Made by a program: the position numbers and the translations under genes | Source: Paraplanobispora takensis | GTDB taxonomy: Bacteria > Actinomycetota > Actinomycetes > Streptosporangiales > Streptosporangiaceae | Assembly: GCF_016863195.1 (NCBI RefSeq) | Contig: NZ_BOOK01000047.1 | Location: 37,641 to 101,640 of the forward strand | DNA length: 64,000 nt | Direction of reading: 5' to 3' | Shown: positions 52,301 through 61,432 of the stretch, piece after piece | Layout: each line of letters begins with the position of its first letter | Position numbering within the stretch: the stretch's first letter is position 1 | The notes under the pieces: model-generated | The model's database searches: none | The model's input: the letters and a program-made list of their open reading frames with translations, nothing else | What the model was told of the DNA's origin: nothing

Positions 52301-53692
52301 TCACCAGAGACGGCCCTCCGTCTCACCGGCAGTCTGGACGAGCTGAGCCATGGCCCCCGCCGGTAGCGCGGGGTTGGCTGCTGCCGAGAATGCGACTTGG
52401 TCATCGGAGTCGCGGAGGAGCGCCAGTATCCGGGGAACGGGCAGGCGCGGATCCCGGGCCATGGCCATCCGGACCCTCCGTTCCTCGTCATGGCTCAGCC
52501 TCTCGATGACGTCTGCGGAAGCCTGTGGATCCAGCACGACCAGGCGCCGTTCGCGTGAGTGCGGTGAGTCAGCGAAACGGGCCAGGCCCGCCCCTGGAAA
52601 GCGGGGACGGCCGGTCAGTTCGCCTTCCGAGTATCCGGCGTCATCCATGACCACCCGCAGCAGCAGGGCGGCGGGGGCGTCCGGGTGATGTTCAGCTAAG
52701 AGGAGCCGGACCGCCGGATCGTCATCGTGGGCGAGCCGCTCGACCAGGTCCGGCCCGAGGTCCGGGTTGCAGGCGACGCTGCGGCGCAGCACCACATGGG
52801 CCGATCGCGCATAGTGGACCATCGCGGAGGCGTCGGTGAACCGGTCCCGGATCCACGACAGCGGGACGTGCACCTGATACAGCTCGGGGTCATACGCGAT
52901 GGCCGAACGCTTGGCTTCGGTGAGTTCCGGGCGGAGCGAGATCATCAAGCGCACCCGCGGATCCGGATCGGCGGACAACTCTTCCACCAGGTCGCGATCC
53001 AGATGCGGGTTCCCGGCGGCCAGGTGACGATGCCCGGGGTCATCGCTGCGGGCGTAGCTTTCGGCCATCGCCCTGGGTAACGGCGCCTCCCCCACGATCT
53101 GCGCCGCATCGTCACCTGCGAGGATCGCATCGAGCAGTTCCGGCCGCTCCCGGTAGGCCCTCAACCAGGCTGCTCGCCGTACCGACGGATCCACATCATC
53201 AAGGAGGGCTGCTTTGGCATGTTCGGGAAGCCGGTCCCAGCCGGGGCACATCGTTCTCCGTACTTCGGGCTCTGGATCTGCCGCCAGCACGGTCAGAACG
53301 GGAGCGGGAGTCTGCCAGTTCCGAGCCAGCTCACACCGGACCTCGATACACGGGTCATGGGTCAGGAGGCCGTAGGCGGCATCGGTCAACGGCGTGGTCC
53401 GGCGTTGGAAGCGGCGCCACTCTGGGCCCGCGGCCAGGGCCCGGCGCACGCGGAGAACAGGATCCCGTGCAAGCTTCGACCGAGTCTCCGCCGAGACGTG
53501 TGGGTTGACTGCGAAGCACTCCCTGACCGTGGCGTCGCGGTGACCGATGAAGGCTTCCACCACCTGCTCCGGCAAGTGAGAGCGCCACGCCAGGTATGGC
53601 AGCGCGTCGGCCATCGCTGTGGGTTGGAGCATGCGGAGCATGAGGCTTGTCGGCAGCGCAGGGTTGGCGGCCAGGCCCGACAGGATGTTCAC
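52301..53692 (-). CDS. HEAT/leucine-rich-variant repeat protein
   Basis: 463 residues made of about 18 helical repeats with the LRV pattern, for example LAANPALPTSLMLRMLQ, NPHLDRDLVEELSADPDPRV and NPDLGPDLVERLAHDDDPAV. These form alpha-solenoids for protein binding; such genes are common in actinomycetes without known function. GTG start at 53692 after GGGAGGGG. That ribosome site lies inside the end of the adjacent IS3-type element, and the start overlaps the transposase stop by four bases, so the current start may be IS-supplied. Confidence 0.8.
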   Translation of the reverse strand: MNILSGLAANPALPTSLMLRMLQPTAMADALPYLAWRSHLPEQVVEAFIGHRDATVRECFAVNPHVSAETRSKLARDPVLRVRRALAAGPEWRRFQRRTTPLTDAAYGLLTHDPCIEVRCELARNWQTPAPVLTVLAADPEPEVRRTMCPGWDRLPEHAKAALLDDVDPSVRRAAWLRAYRERPELLDAILAGDDAAQIVGEAPLPRAMAESYARSDDPGHRHLAAGNPHLDRDLVEELSADPDPRVRLMISLRPELTEAKRSAIAYDPELYQVHVPLSWIRDRFTDASAMVHYARSAHVVLRRSVACNPDLGPDLVERLAHDDDPAVRLLLAEHHPDAPAALLLRVVMDDAGYSEGELTGRPRFPGAGLARFADSPHSRERRLVVLDPQASADVIERLSHDEERRVRMAMARDPRLPVPRILALLRDSDDQVAFSAAANPALPAGAMAQLVQTAGETEGRLW

Positions 53693-54615
53693 CGTTCCCC
53701 TCCCGTTTTATCCTCATCCGCCCTGAGTTCGAACATCGCTGAACACCTTCGACACTCCAAGCCGTCGTTGGCGCTGTGCCGCCTGCGCGTGTTGTAGAAG
53801 TCCGCGATCCAGGTCGCGATCCGCACCCGAGCCTCGGCCCGGCTGCGGAACCGGTGCCGGTAAACGAACTCGACCTTCAGCGTGCTGTTGAACGCCTCGG
53901 CGGCCGCGTTGTCGAGCACGCAGCCGACCCGGCCCATCGACTGCACCACCCCGCTGCGCCGACAGGCGCTCTGGTAGGCGGCCGCACTGTATTCCGAGCC
54001 GCGGTCCGAATGAAAGATCACCCCGTCCACGCTTCCGCCCCGGGTGGCGACCGCCATCTGCAAGGAGGCGACCGTCAACGCGGCATCATGGTGCTCACTC
54101 ATCGCATAGCCGAGCAGCCGGCGGGAGAACAGATCCTCCACCGTGGCCAGATACAGCGTGCCCTCGTCGGTGCCGATCTCGGTGACATCACCGCACCACA
54201 GCACATCGGGCGCGATCGCGGTGAACTGGCGATGCACCAGGTCCGGCGCAGCCGGCCGCGTGCCCGGCCGAGTCAGCGAGCGCGGCTTGCGGCGCACCCG
54301 GGCCACCAGGCCGAGGGTGGCCATCCGTGCCGCGACCGTGTTCTCGGAGACCCTCCATCCCTCTTCCCACAGGTCACGTGTGATGCGCGCGGAGCCATAG
54401 GTGCCGCCGGAGGCGGTGAAGTGCTTCTCGATCGCCGCATCCAGGTCGGCGCGCCGCCGCTGGCGCGGCGTCGGGGCACGGTCCTTCCACTTGTAGAACC
54501 AGGACTGCGAGACTCCCAGCGCCCGGCAGGAGGTGACGTGGCTGATGCCGTACTCGGTCTTCTGGGAGCGGATGAAGGCCGCCACGCTTATCGGCCCATC
54601 ACCTCTCGAACCCAC
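53689..54615 (-). CDS. IS3-family transposase OrfB
   Basis: 308 residues in its own frame, overlapping orfA by 28 bp; normally made as an OrfAB fusion by -1 frameshifting. The N-terminal HTH region (SQSWFYKWKDR) is followed by the DDE integrase core: Asp in WCGDVTEIGTDEG, Asp in FHSDRGSEYSAAAYQ, Glu in AAAEAFNSTLK. The catalytic triad is complete, so the enzyme could be active. The C-terminus ends NTRRRHSANDGLECRRC, close to the usual R-RH-LG-P form. Confidence 0.9.
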   Translation of the reverse strand: MGSRGDGPISVAAFIRSQKTEYGISHVTSCRALGVSQSWFYKWKDRAPTPRQRRRADLDAAIEKHFTASGGTYGSARITRDLWEEGWRVSENTVAARMATLGLVARVRRKPRSLTRPGTRPAAPDLVHRQFTAIAPDVLWCGDVTEIGTDEGTLYLATVEDLFSRRLLGYAMSEHHDAALTVASLQMAVATRGGSVDGVIFHSDRGSEYSAAAYQSACRRSGVVQSMGRVGCVLDNAAAEAFNSTLKVEFVYRHRFRSRAEARVRIATWIADFYNTRRRHSANDGLECRRCSAMFELRADEDKTGGER

Positions 54616-54997
54616 AAGACCACCGAGCGCTTGAGCACATCACGCTCATCTTCCAGCTCGGCGCGTTCCTTGTCCCAGGCCGTCTTCTTCTGCGCGAGCT
54701 CGCGCTCCAGCTCGGCCTTTTCAGCCCGCAGCCGGGCCAGTTCCTCCTGCGCCGACTCCGGCGCCGTGGCCCCATCGCCGGTCGCGTGCCGGGCGGTGAG
54801 CCGGTCCATGTGCATGCAGTTGTGCAGGGTGTAGGGGTTGATCCCCAGGTCCCGCGCGACCTGCGCGACGGGCTTGCCGGTCTCCTTGACGACGCGCACC
54901 GCGCCCGCCCGAAACTCCGGATCAAACCGGCGCCTCTTGCTTGCCACGACCCAACCTTCTCTCAGGTTCGGGTCTCCACGCTATGAGGGGAAGTCCA
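53690..54997 (-). mobile_element. IS3-family insertion sequence (approximate ends)
   Basis: Contains orfA and orfB of an IS3-type element. Ends are placed by a short inverted match: ttcccctc at 53695 and its complement gaggggaa at 54985, with a second shared word cctgag further in on each side. The outermost bases differ between ends, and no target duplication is visible, so one end may have been altered by later rearrangement. Confidence 0.65.
54588..54947 (-). CDS. IS3-family transposase OrfA
   Basis: 119 residues: a basic HTH (FDPEFRAGAVRVVKETGKPV then AQVARDLGINPYTLHNCM) that binds the terminal repeats, plus a leucine-zipper coiled coil (ELARLRAEKAELERELAQKK). This is the standard OrfA layout. 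Confidence 0.9.
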   Translation of the reverse strand: MASKRRRFDPEFRAGAVRVVKETGKPVAQVARDLGINPYTLHNCMHMDRLTARHATGDGATAPESAQEELARLRAEKAELERELAQKKTAWDKERAELEDERDVLKRSVVLWVREVMGR

Positions 54998-55078
54998 AGG
55001 TGGACTGGAGGCTTCGGATCCACCGGATGATGCAAGGACGGGTGTGTCCAGTCAGTGGTACATCTCGATCTTGTTTGA

Positions 55079-55430
55079 TTATCGGGTGGTCGGAGTCAGG
55101 CGGCCGTCGAAGGTGACGGCGAAGGCGTTCAGCGCGGCCTTCCAGCGGGTGACCCAGCGTTTGCGGCCCTCGCCGGTCGGGTCCAGGCTCATGATCGCCA
55201 TGTAGACGCACTTGAGCGCGGCCTGCTCGCCTGCGGAAGTGCCCACAGGCCTTGACCGCTCGCCGGATGCGGGCACCCGCCGACTCGATGGCGTTGGTCG
55301 AACAGATCACCCGGCGGATCTCGGCATCGGCCAGCAGGTCGTCGACGAACCGGGCGATGCGGCGCCATTGCCCGGCCCGGCCGGGCAGCTGCCGCAGGCA
55401 GGTGAACGCCCACGGCGCGCCGGTGAGCTG
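55079..55430 (-). pseudogene. IS256-family transposase, 3' remnant
   Basis: The C-terminal third of a mutator-type transposase in two frames: RRVICSTNAIESAGARIRRA (with the catalytic Glu of the STNAIES motif) and KACGHF, then after a frameshift near 55235 EQAALKCVYMAIMSLDPTGE and RWVTRWKAALNAFAVTF. The N-terminal two thirds are missing. Confidence 0.8.
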
Positions 55431-55461
55431 GGGTGCCGGACGGCTGCGTCCGGCGGGCAGA

Positions 55462-55745
55462 TCAGGTGCGCAGGGTGGCAGACGGGGTGCGGCCACAGGT
55501 GGTGCGGTAGGCGGCGGCGAAGCGGCCCGGGGAGGCAAAGCCCTAGCGGTGGGCGATGGCCGCCACGGTGGTGCCGGCGCTGGGGTCGACGGCCTGCAGC
55601 TCGCGGTGAGCGCGCTCGAGTCGCACCCGGGCCAGGTAGCCGGTGGGGGTGGTGTCGTGGTGGCGGCGAAAAGCGTACTGGATGGCCCGGGCGCTGGTGC
55701 CGACGGCCTCGGCGATGTGCTCCTGTTTGTGGGCCGGCACCGTAT
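55462..55745 (-). pseudogene. AraC-family DNA-binding domain remnant with nonsense codon
   Basis: Readable AraC HTH domain: HIAEAVGTSARAIQYAFRRH, TPTGYLARVRLERAHRELQA, TVAAIAHR, then TAG where Trp is expected, then GFASPGRFAAAYRTTCGRTP to the stop at 55462. The sensor domain upstream is lost. Confidence 0.75.
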
Positions 55746-55794
55746 GGGCTCTGACTCGGCCTGGGACTCGGGAAGCTGCGCTACTGCGCCTGCG

Positions 55795-55875
55795 CTGGCG
55801 GCGAGCTCGGCGCGGCGCAGGCCGGTGGAGTACAGCACGGCCAGCAGTGCGCCGTCGCGCAAGCCGGGGAGCCGG
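55795..55875 (-). pseudogene. Tyrosine recombinase fragment
   Basis: The phrase LRDGALLAVLYSTGLRRAEL is the first catalytic-Arg block of XerC/D-like recombinases. The rest of the gene is absent. A second integrase scrap within 4 kb of the first. Confidence 0.55.
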
Positions 55876-55984
55876 ATCCGGCCCTTGCCGCGTCGGTGTC
55901 GTCGTCGCAGGCAGCACCGGGCGCTGACCGACACCTCGACCGATGTGTGGCGAATGCTCAAGGTATGGATGGACCTGAGGCGGT

Positions 55985-56213
55985 CAGTGCACCGGGCGGT
56001 GTTGGCTTTGCGTGCGGTGTAGATCACCACGACCAGCGCGGCCAGGCCGGTGGTGATGGCCAGGATGTTGCCGCGAACGGCCACCACCGCGGCCGCCCGG
56101 TCCTTGGCCGTCAGCTTGTTGGGGTCGGTCGGCGGTGCCGCTGAGAGGTCGAGGGCGGCGTGATCGTAGGCAGCACGTCCGCTGAGCCGTACGCCGTCCA
56201 CGTGTTCCAGCAC
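55985..56213 (-). pseudogene. N-terminal fragment of a membrane-anchored (pentapeptide-protein-like) gene
   Basis: KLTAKDRAAAVVAVRGNILA then ITTGLAALVVVIYTARKANT contains one membrane helix. It resembles the N-terminal anchor of actinobacterial pentapeptide-repeat or related proteins, but no such repeats follow. The stretch 56214-56658 holds no recognisable gene apart from the start region of the STAS gene. Confidence 0.4.
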
Positions 56214-56658
56214 CTACAGAGTGCCCGGGCCCAGCATCCAGGCCAGCGCGGGTCAGGCGCTGCGGGCGTGCGCTGCCTGATCCGGCGAGGGGAAGCGCGC
56301 CCACTCCGAAGGCTCATGTCCGCGCGGTGCAGCACAACCGGCTGTCAACCTCTCGGCTGCGGGCCTACGGTAGAGCCTGACGTGCTCACCTCACCGCCGA
56401 CCGGGGCTGTGCCGGCTGGCTGGCCGGGCGCATGGAAGGAGCCTGTCGTCCCGGGCCAGGCAGGAAAGTGCGACGGCGTGCAGGGCCGCCGGATGCAGAC
56501 CGGCGGGGGGACGGCAGGTCAACGGATGGGTGGAGGTGTGCCGGCCACGGGAGCGGTTCCTGATGCCGGGACGTAGGTACAGATGGCCCAATGACATCCT
56601 GGCCGCACGATTTTTGGGTGAGGCCTCGGAGATACCAAATACCGATGCGGGAGAGCCT

Positions 56659-57621
56659 GTGGACCTGAAGTTGGAGCACCGTTTCGAGGGTGGTCTCACC
56701 ATCGTTGAGGTCGCGGGTGAGGTCGATGTCTACACCGCGCCCAAGTTGCGTGAGCTTCTCATCGGCCTCGTCGGTGAGGGGCACTTCCACCTCCTGCTCA
56801 ACATGGAGAAGGTGGACTTCCTGGACTCCACTGCTCTGGGCGTCCTGGTCGGCGGGCTCAAGCGGGTCCGGGCGCACGACGGCTCCCTGGAGCTGGTGTG
56901 CACCCAGGAGCGCATCCTGAAGATCTTCAAGATCACCGGGCTGAGTAAGGTTTTCGGCATCTACACCTCGACCGCCGAAGCCCTGGCGGCGCACCGCCTT
57001 TCCGCCGAGAAGCAGGGCGAAAGGCCTCTGGACGTACCGATCCGGATTTACCTGACGGACGAAGAAGGACATCGCACCATAGAAGAGGGCGTGGAAGGTC
57101 TCGCCGCGAGCTTCCGCATAGATGTGTTCGATCGCCTTCCTCCCGTCACCGGGTCATGGTTCAGAGAGCTCCGGGGACGTTTCCACAAGAGTGACGCCGT
57201 TCCCACGGTTGATGAAGCGCTTGCCAAAATCACCCGGGCCATCGAGATGCAGGCCCTATTGAAACCTCAGGCGGAAGTCGATGCCGCGCAAGGGGATGCG
57301 GTGGCGAAAATGATAACCGCCCTGGAGAAGACCTCGAAAGCCGTCATACAGATCGGCTCGGTCATGTTGGTGAAATTCGACGACTCGATCGTCGTACGGA
57401 ATCTCACCCAGCTCGAGCTGGCCCACTGGGAGCAAAACCCTGTCTTGTTTCGCGATCCGGCGGCGGCACTGGAGGAGCTTCAACGGGCCACGGCCAATGA
57501 TCAGGTCTGCCGGTGTGGTTCGGGGCTGGCCCGGCAGCTGTGCCATCCTGGCAGGGTAGACCCCGACGATCGGAGCTTGACCGGCCCGCAGGGGGATGCC
57601 CAGCGCGACGCACCGGAGTAA
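56659..57621 (+). CDS. BldG-like STAS protein with long C-terminal extension ending in a SEC-C-like motif
   Basis: 320 residues from the GTG at 56659. Residues 1-110 closely follow BldG-type anti-anti-sigma factors: [56 protein letters not shown]-type [15 protein letters not shown]. The phospho-acceptor falls at Ser57, the BldG position, which supports this start. Residues 125-275 form an unassigned alpha-beta domain ([51 protein letters not shown]). Residues 284-296 read [13 protein letters not shown], matching the zinc-binding SEC-C pattern CxCGSGx5C(C/H). The three-part fusion is seen directly; a partner-switching sigma role is inferred from the STAS domain. No anti-sigma kinase is adjacent. 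Confidence 0.8.
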   Translation: MDLKLEHRFEGGLTIVEVAGEVDVYTAPKLRELLIGLVGEGHFHLLLNMEKVDFLDSTALGVLVGGLKRVRAHDGSLELVCTQERILKIFKITGLSKVFGIYTSTAEALAAHRLSAEKQGERPLDVPIRIYLTDEEGHRTIEEGVEGLAASFRIDVFDRLPPVTGSWFRELRGRFHKSDAVPTVDEALAKITRAIEMQALLKPQAEVDAAQGDAVAKMITALEKTSKAVIQIGSVMLVKFDDSIVVRNLTQLELAHWEQNPVLFRDPAAALEELQRATANDQVCRCGSGLARQLCHPGRVDPDDRSLTGPQGDAQRDAPE

Positions 57622-57629
57622 CTCGATCA

Positions 57630-57940
57630 CCTGCGTGGAGTAGAACACGTGTCCGGTGGAGCCGCCGGAAGTGTGACCAGGCCGGGGCGTGCTCGATGGC
57701 GTTGACCGCCGGTATGAGCAGCCGAGCCGGAACCCGGCGGATCTTCACCAGCGACAGCCGCACGAGCCTCGGTCTGCCGACGCCTCCAGGAGTATCAGGT
57801 GGTCTTTCCCCTCGCCGACGGCCTCACCGCCGGCGGACAGGGCGGCGCGCGTGAGGGGCAAGAACGCCGGCGCGAGCATGGCCATGGTGACGTGCCGGTG
57901 CCACGGGGTTCACTTGCGGACCTCAGAGGCAGGCAGGACG
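57630..57940 (-). pseudogene. IS701-family transposase, C-terminal remnant
   Basis: Minus-strand frames give EVRK-stop-TPWHRHVTMAMLAPAFLP (TGA where Trp is expected), then after a frameshift VKIRRVPARLLIPAVNAIEH and APAWSHFRRLHRTR. These match the end of IS701-type transposases, where a WHRH-TLAMLA block precedes EIRRLLARL and LAWSxWRRxHQ. The gap 57941-58037 is spacer. Confidence 0.6.
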
Positions 57941-58037
57941 TCGTTGGTCGGACAACGGTCGTCGAATCCGCCGATGGAGGTGTTCCCGGAGGGCGAAGGA
58001 TCCCCCGTACACGGCGCGTCGAAAGGCTCCGCCTCGA

Positions 58038-59384
58038 TCACGGCGGTGCCGGGCGGAAGGCGGGAGCCTGTCGTTGGGCGGGCGACGACTCACCAGGGGC
58101 CGTGACGCGGCGCCGTACCAGCAGGCCGAAGGCGACGACCAGCAGCCCGGCCACGCCCGCGACTACGAACGGCGCGGCGGGACGCCACGCGTCGTAGAGG
58201 TAACCGCCCAGGCCGGAGACGACCAGGATGCCGAGCGCCCCGCAGAGGGTCTGCACACCGTAGGCCGAGCCGCGCACGGCGGCGGGTGCCTGCTGGGCCA
58301 GAAGCGGCCCCGCGGTGGTGATCACGGCGATCTCGCCCAGACCGATGAGCACGGCGACGGCCATCATGCCGGAGCCGAGCGGGTCGGCGACCAGTACGGT
58401 GGACAGGTAGGCGATGGCGGCCAGGCCCTGGGCGAGGATCACCACGTCCTGGCGGCGCATCCGGTCGCCGAGCCAGCCGACGAGGGGGGCGCCGAGCATG
58501 GCAACGGTCTGGGCGATGCCGACCACGGTCCCGGCGCGGGCAAGCGCTTCGGCGCCGGACAGAGCGCCCTCGGCGAGCGCGTGCTCGCTCACCCACAACG
58601 ACAGGAACCCGGCGACCACGGCCAGGTCGGCGCGGGCGACGAACGCCGCCGCATACGACAGGGCGACGCCGGGGTCGCGGGCGAGGGCGACACCTTCGGC
58701 GATCAGCCGCGCCAGCGGGATCCGCGCGGCGGCGGGGGCAGCTCGCGCCTTCGACAGGGTGAACCACATCAGCGCGCCGACCGCCAGCACGGCTGCGGCG
58801 ATGGCCAGGAACGACAGGCGGGCGGCGGTGACCGGGGCGGTGCCGCCGCTTTCCAGGATCTGGGGCAGCCGCACCAGGGCGAGTACCGCCACCATGGCGC
58901 CGAGCCCGCTGAACAGCCCCACCAATCCATAGGAGCGGCCGCGGGAGCCGTCGCGGACGTAGTCGGCGGCGATCGTGGAGAGCATCCCGGTAAGGGCGGC
59001 GACGCCGAGGGCGAAGACGACCCGGAGCGCGACGAGCACGGCGGTGGAGTCGGCGAAGGGGAACAGCGCGGTGCCGAGCGCGCACAGGGCGAAACCCGCC
59101 ACCGCGATGGGGCGCCTGCCGTACCGGTCGGCGAGCGCCCCGTACCAGGCCAGACTGGCGATCATGGTGATCTCCGCGGCGACACCAAGCAGGCCGACGG
59201 CCTTTCCCTGGTCGTGTGCGGGAACGCCGAGGACTCCGCTCAGGATGTAGGGCTGCGCGGCCGGGAGGAAGGAGATCACCATGGTCGAGGCGAACGCCAT
59301 GAACAGACAAGCCCGCATGTTGCCCCGGGTGACGCCGTCGGCGAGGCGCAGACCGATGAGGCGGCGCGAGGGGGAGACGACCAT
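58038..59384 (-). CDS. MFS multidrug-type transporter
   Basis: 448 residues with twelve membrane helices. The MFS loop 2-3 motif is present as GALADRYGRRPI, and the second-half counterpart as GWLGDRMRRQD. Drug:H+ antiporter type by general pattern. The C-terminal tail (TAPGESSPAQRQAPAF) is unusual and runs toward a transposase relic, so the natural end may have been altered. Divergent from a Methyltransf_19 gene across a palindrome. Confidence 0.88.
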   Translation of the reverse strand: MVVSPSRRLIGLRLADGVTRGNMRACLFMAFASTMVISFLPAAQPYILSGVLGVPAHDQGKAVGLLGVAAEITMIASLAWYGALADRYGRRPIAVAGFALCALGTALFPFADSTAVLVALRVVFALGVAALTGMLSTIAADYVRDGSRGRSYGLVGLFSGLGAMVAVLALVRLPQILESGGTAPVTAARLSFLAIAAAVLAVGALMWFTLSKARAAPAAARIPLARLIAEGVALARDPGVALSYAAAFVARADLAVVAGFLSLWVSEHALAEGALSGAEALARAGTVVGIAQTVAMLGAPLVGWLGDRMRRQDVVILAQGLAAIAYLSTVLVADPLGSGMMAVAVLIGLGEIAVITTAGPLLAQQAPAAVRGSAYGVQTLCGALGILVVSGLGGYLYDAWRPAAPFVVAGVAGLLVVAFGLLVRRRVTAPGESSPAQRQAPAFRPAPP

Positions 59385-59437
59385 GGCGTGATCTTGTCAG
59401 CTGTTCGGCCGCTTCTCCACCGGTTCGGTGACTATGC

Positions 59438-59463
59438 TCACGGTATTTCCGCCAATACCGTGA
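59438..59463. promoter_or_regulatory. Palindrome between MFS and methyltransferase genes
   Basis: tcacggtatt (59438-59447) and aataccgtga (59454-59463) form a perfect 10-bp inverted repeat with a 6-bp centre, just downstream of a TATGCT -10-like box (59433-59438). A repressor here would shut off the methyltransferase gene. Confidence 0.6.
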
Positions 59464-59465
59464 TC

Positions 59466-60272
59466 ATGGAGCGGCCCGTGACCGACCAGACGCCTGCCGG
59501 CATCCAGACACATCTCCCCAACGCCGCCCGCATGTACGACTACTACCTGGGCGGCAAGGACAACTTCCCCGCCGACCGCGAGGCCGCGGAAAAAGCGCTG
59601 TCGTTCGTTCCGGAGATCCGCCACAGCGTCCGGGCCAACCGCGCCTTCCTCGGCCGCGCCGTGGACTTCCTCACCCGTCAGGGCATCCGCCAGTTCATCG
59701 ACATCGGCGCCGGACTGCCCACGCAGAGCAACGTCCACCAGGTCGCCGCCCCCGACGCCCGCGTCGTCTACGTCGACAACGACACCACGGTCCTGGTGCA
59801 CGGCCGGGCGATACTCGGCAAGCACGAGAATGCATCCATCGTTGAGGGCGACGCGCGCCGCCCCCGCGAGATCCTGGACCATCCCGACGTCCGGGCGGCG
59901 ATCGACTTCGGCCGGCCGGTCGCGGTCTTGCTGCTGGCGATCCTGCACTTCATCACCGACGAGGAGGGGCCGCAGCGCATCGTCGCCGAACTACGGCGGG
60001 CACTGCCGCCCGGCAGCTACCTGGCCCTGTCGCACGTCGCGATCGACGCCCGCCCGGAGGCCGCCGAGGGCGTCACGGACGTCTACCGGCGGGCGTCCTC
60101 CCCGTTCGTGGCGCGGACCGGCGCGGAGATCGCCCGCCTGCTCGACGGCATCTCCCTGGTCGAGCCTGGCCTGGTGAACCTGCCGGAGTGGCGGCCGGAG
60201 CCAGGCACGGTGGTCCCCTACCGGGACATCGGCGACTACTTCCTCGGTGCGGTCGGGTATGTCAGCGGGTAA
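59466..60272 (+). CDS. S-adenosyl methyltransferase of the Methyltransf_19 (DUF574) family
   Basis: 268 residues from the ATG at 59466; the GTG at 59478 has a better ribosome site (GGAG, 6 bp) and may be the true start. Family hallmarks are PNAARMYDYYLGGKDNFPAD near the N-terminus, FIDIGAGLPTQSNVHQVA as the SAM loop, and VVYVDNDTTVLVHGRAIL. These enzymes are highly amplified in actinomycetes; substrate unknown, with some linked to secondary metabolism or development. Confidence 0.93.
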   Translation: MERPVTDQTPAGIQTHLPNAARMYDYYLGGKDNFPADREAAEKALSFVPEIRHSVRANRAFLGRAVDFLTRQGIRQFIDIGAGLPTQSNVHQVAAPDARVVYVDNDTTVLVHGRAILGKHENASIVEGDARRPREILDHPDVRAAIDFGRPVAVLLLAILHFITDEEGPQRIVAELRRALPPGSYLALSHVAIDARPEAAEGVTDVYRRASSPFVARTGAEIARLLDGISLVEPGLVNLPEWRPEPGTVVPYRDIGDYFLGAVGYVSG

Positions 60273-60876
60273 CCGCCCGCCCCCACCCGGGGCAGACCTT
60301 GCGCGGGCCGCCTCAGGCGGGCGAGGAGTGCGCAGGCCGCGTATTGCGCTGCCGGCTGATGCCAAGGCAGGCGATTACATGCGTTCCACACGGGGCTAGA
60401 AAGACCTGAAAGTGGTACGTGGACTCGACGCTGTTGGTGTAGCCGAGCAGAACACGATCAAGGTCGCAGGTGGCGAGCCGAGCGCAGAATCGGCAAAGCC
60501 GATGGAGGGGATATTCCTGCGGCGGCTCAACCGCTTTCAACGCCGGTAGATGCCGACGAGGCCGACCGCCAAGACGGGCTTGGGCCAGACCTGGAGATGT
60601 CCTCCGGGCAGAAGCGCACGACGACATGCCGCACTCGTTTCCCTTGTGCTCTCATCGAGGAGTCCGGCCAGGGTGGTGCGGTCTATGTCGGTCATCGCCG
60701 TCGTCACTCCCATCGCCTGGTCAGCTGGGGTTCTATTCGCTGGGGGAATAGTCAAGACCTGTGGATCGGGGTGCCATGCGACTCATTGGTCGCCTCTTGA
60801 TTCCTGGCTGGTTGCTTCGGCGGTTCGTTCGATGAGTAGGGGCTCAGCAGAACTTTTCGATCCTAGGATTGGGGCC
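60273..60876. other. 604-bp stretch without a convincing gene
   Basis: Lower GC than its surroundings. A minus-strand ATG reading at 60537-60695 (TDIDRTTLAGLLDESTRETS) is protein-like but short, with no family or ribosome site. Other frames are Arg/Ser-rich shadows. The last 100 bp probably carry the promoter of the split SRPBCC gene. Confidence 0.5.
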
Positions 60877-61120
60877 ATGAGCAGGACCGACCGCGCCAGC
60901 CGGGTCATCGCGGCATCACCGGCGACTGTCTACGGCGCCCTCCTCGACCGGGAGTCGCTGGAGGCCTGGCTGCCGCCGGCCGGCATGCGCGGGCGGATCG
61001 AGCGGTGGGATCCCCGGCCTGGCGGCGGGTTCCGGATGGTCCTCACCTACCTCGACTCCGTGGGCTTGATCCGGTTTGACAGACATCCGAGATCAGGGGC
61101 TCGTCCCCGGAAGGATGTCC

Positions 61121-61432
61121 ATGATGGAGCACATGGGGAAGAAGAAACCGCGTCCTCGCCGCTCGTTCACGCGTGAGTTCAAGGCGGAGATCGTCGAGCT
61201 GTGTCAGCGCGGGGACCGTTCGATCGGCCAGGTGGCCAAGGACTTCGATCTGACCGAGACCGCGGTACGCGAGTGGATCCGCCAGGCCGAGGTCGACACC
61301 GGTCGACGGGACGGGCTGACCAGCGACGAACGCGAGGAGCTGGCCGCGCTGCGGCGAGAAAACCGCCGCCTGCGCGAGGACGTCGACATCCTCAAGCGGG
61401 CCACGGCTTTCTTCGCCAAGGAGACCCGGTGA
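61121..61432 (+). CDS. IS3-family transposase OrfA
   Basis: 103 residues; ATG 6 bp after GGAAGG. HTH: FTREFKAEIVELCQRGDRSI then GQVAKDFDLTETAVREWIRQ; leucine zipper: EELAALRRENRRLREDVDIL. Ends in KRATAFFAKE, the usual OrfA terminus. The stop overlaps the orfB GTG (GTGA), so reinitiation may supplement frameshifting. Confidence 0.95.
   Translation: MMEHMGKKKPRPRRSFTREFKAEIVELCQRGDRSIGQVAKDFDLTETAVREWIRQAEVDTGRRDGLTSDEREELAALRRENRRLREDVDILKRATAFFAKETR

Noticed and set aside
54981..56213. Single minus-strand reading of 410 codons as one protein
   Set aside because: It joins by chance pieces of a membrane anchor, a recombinase and an IS256 transposase; out-of-frame continuations show these are separate relics.
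60550..61176. Plus-strand reading of 208 codons leading into the second IS3 element
   Set aside because: Only the part from 60877 matches a family; the upstream portion lacks a ribosome site and the downstream portion is IS sequence.
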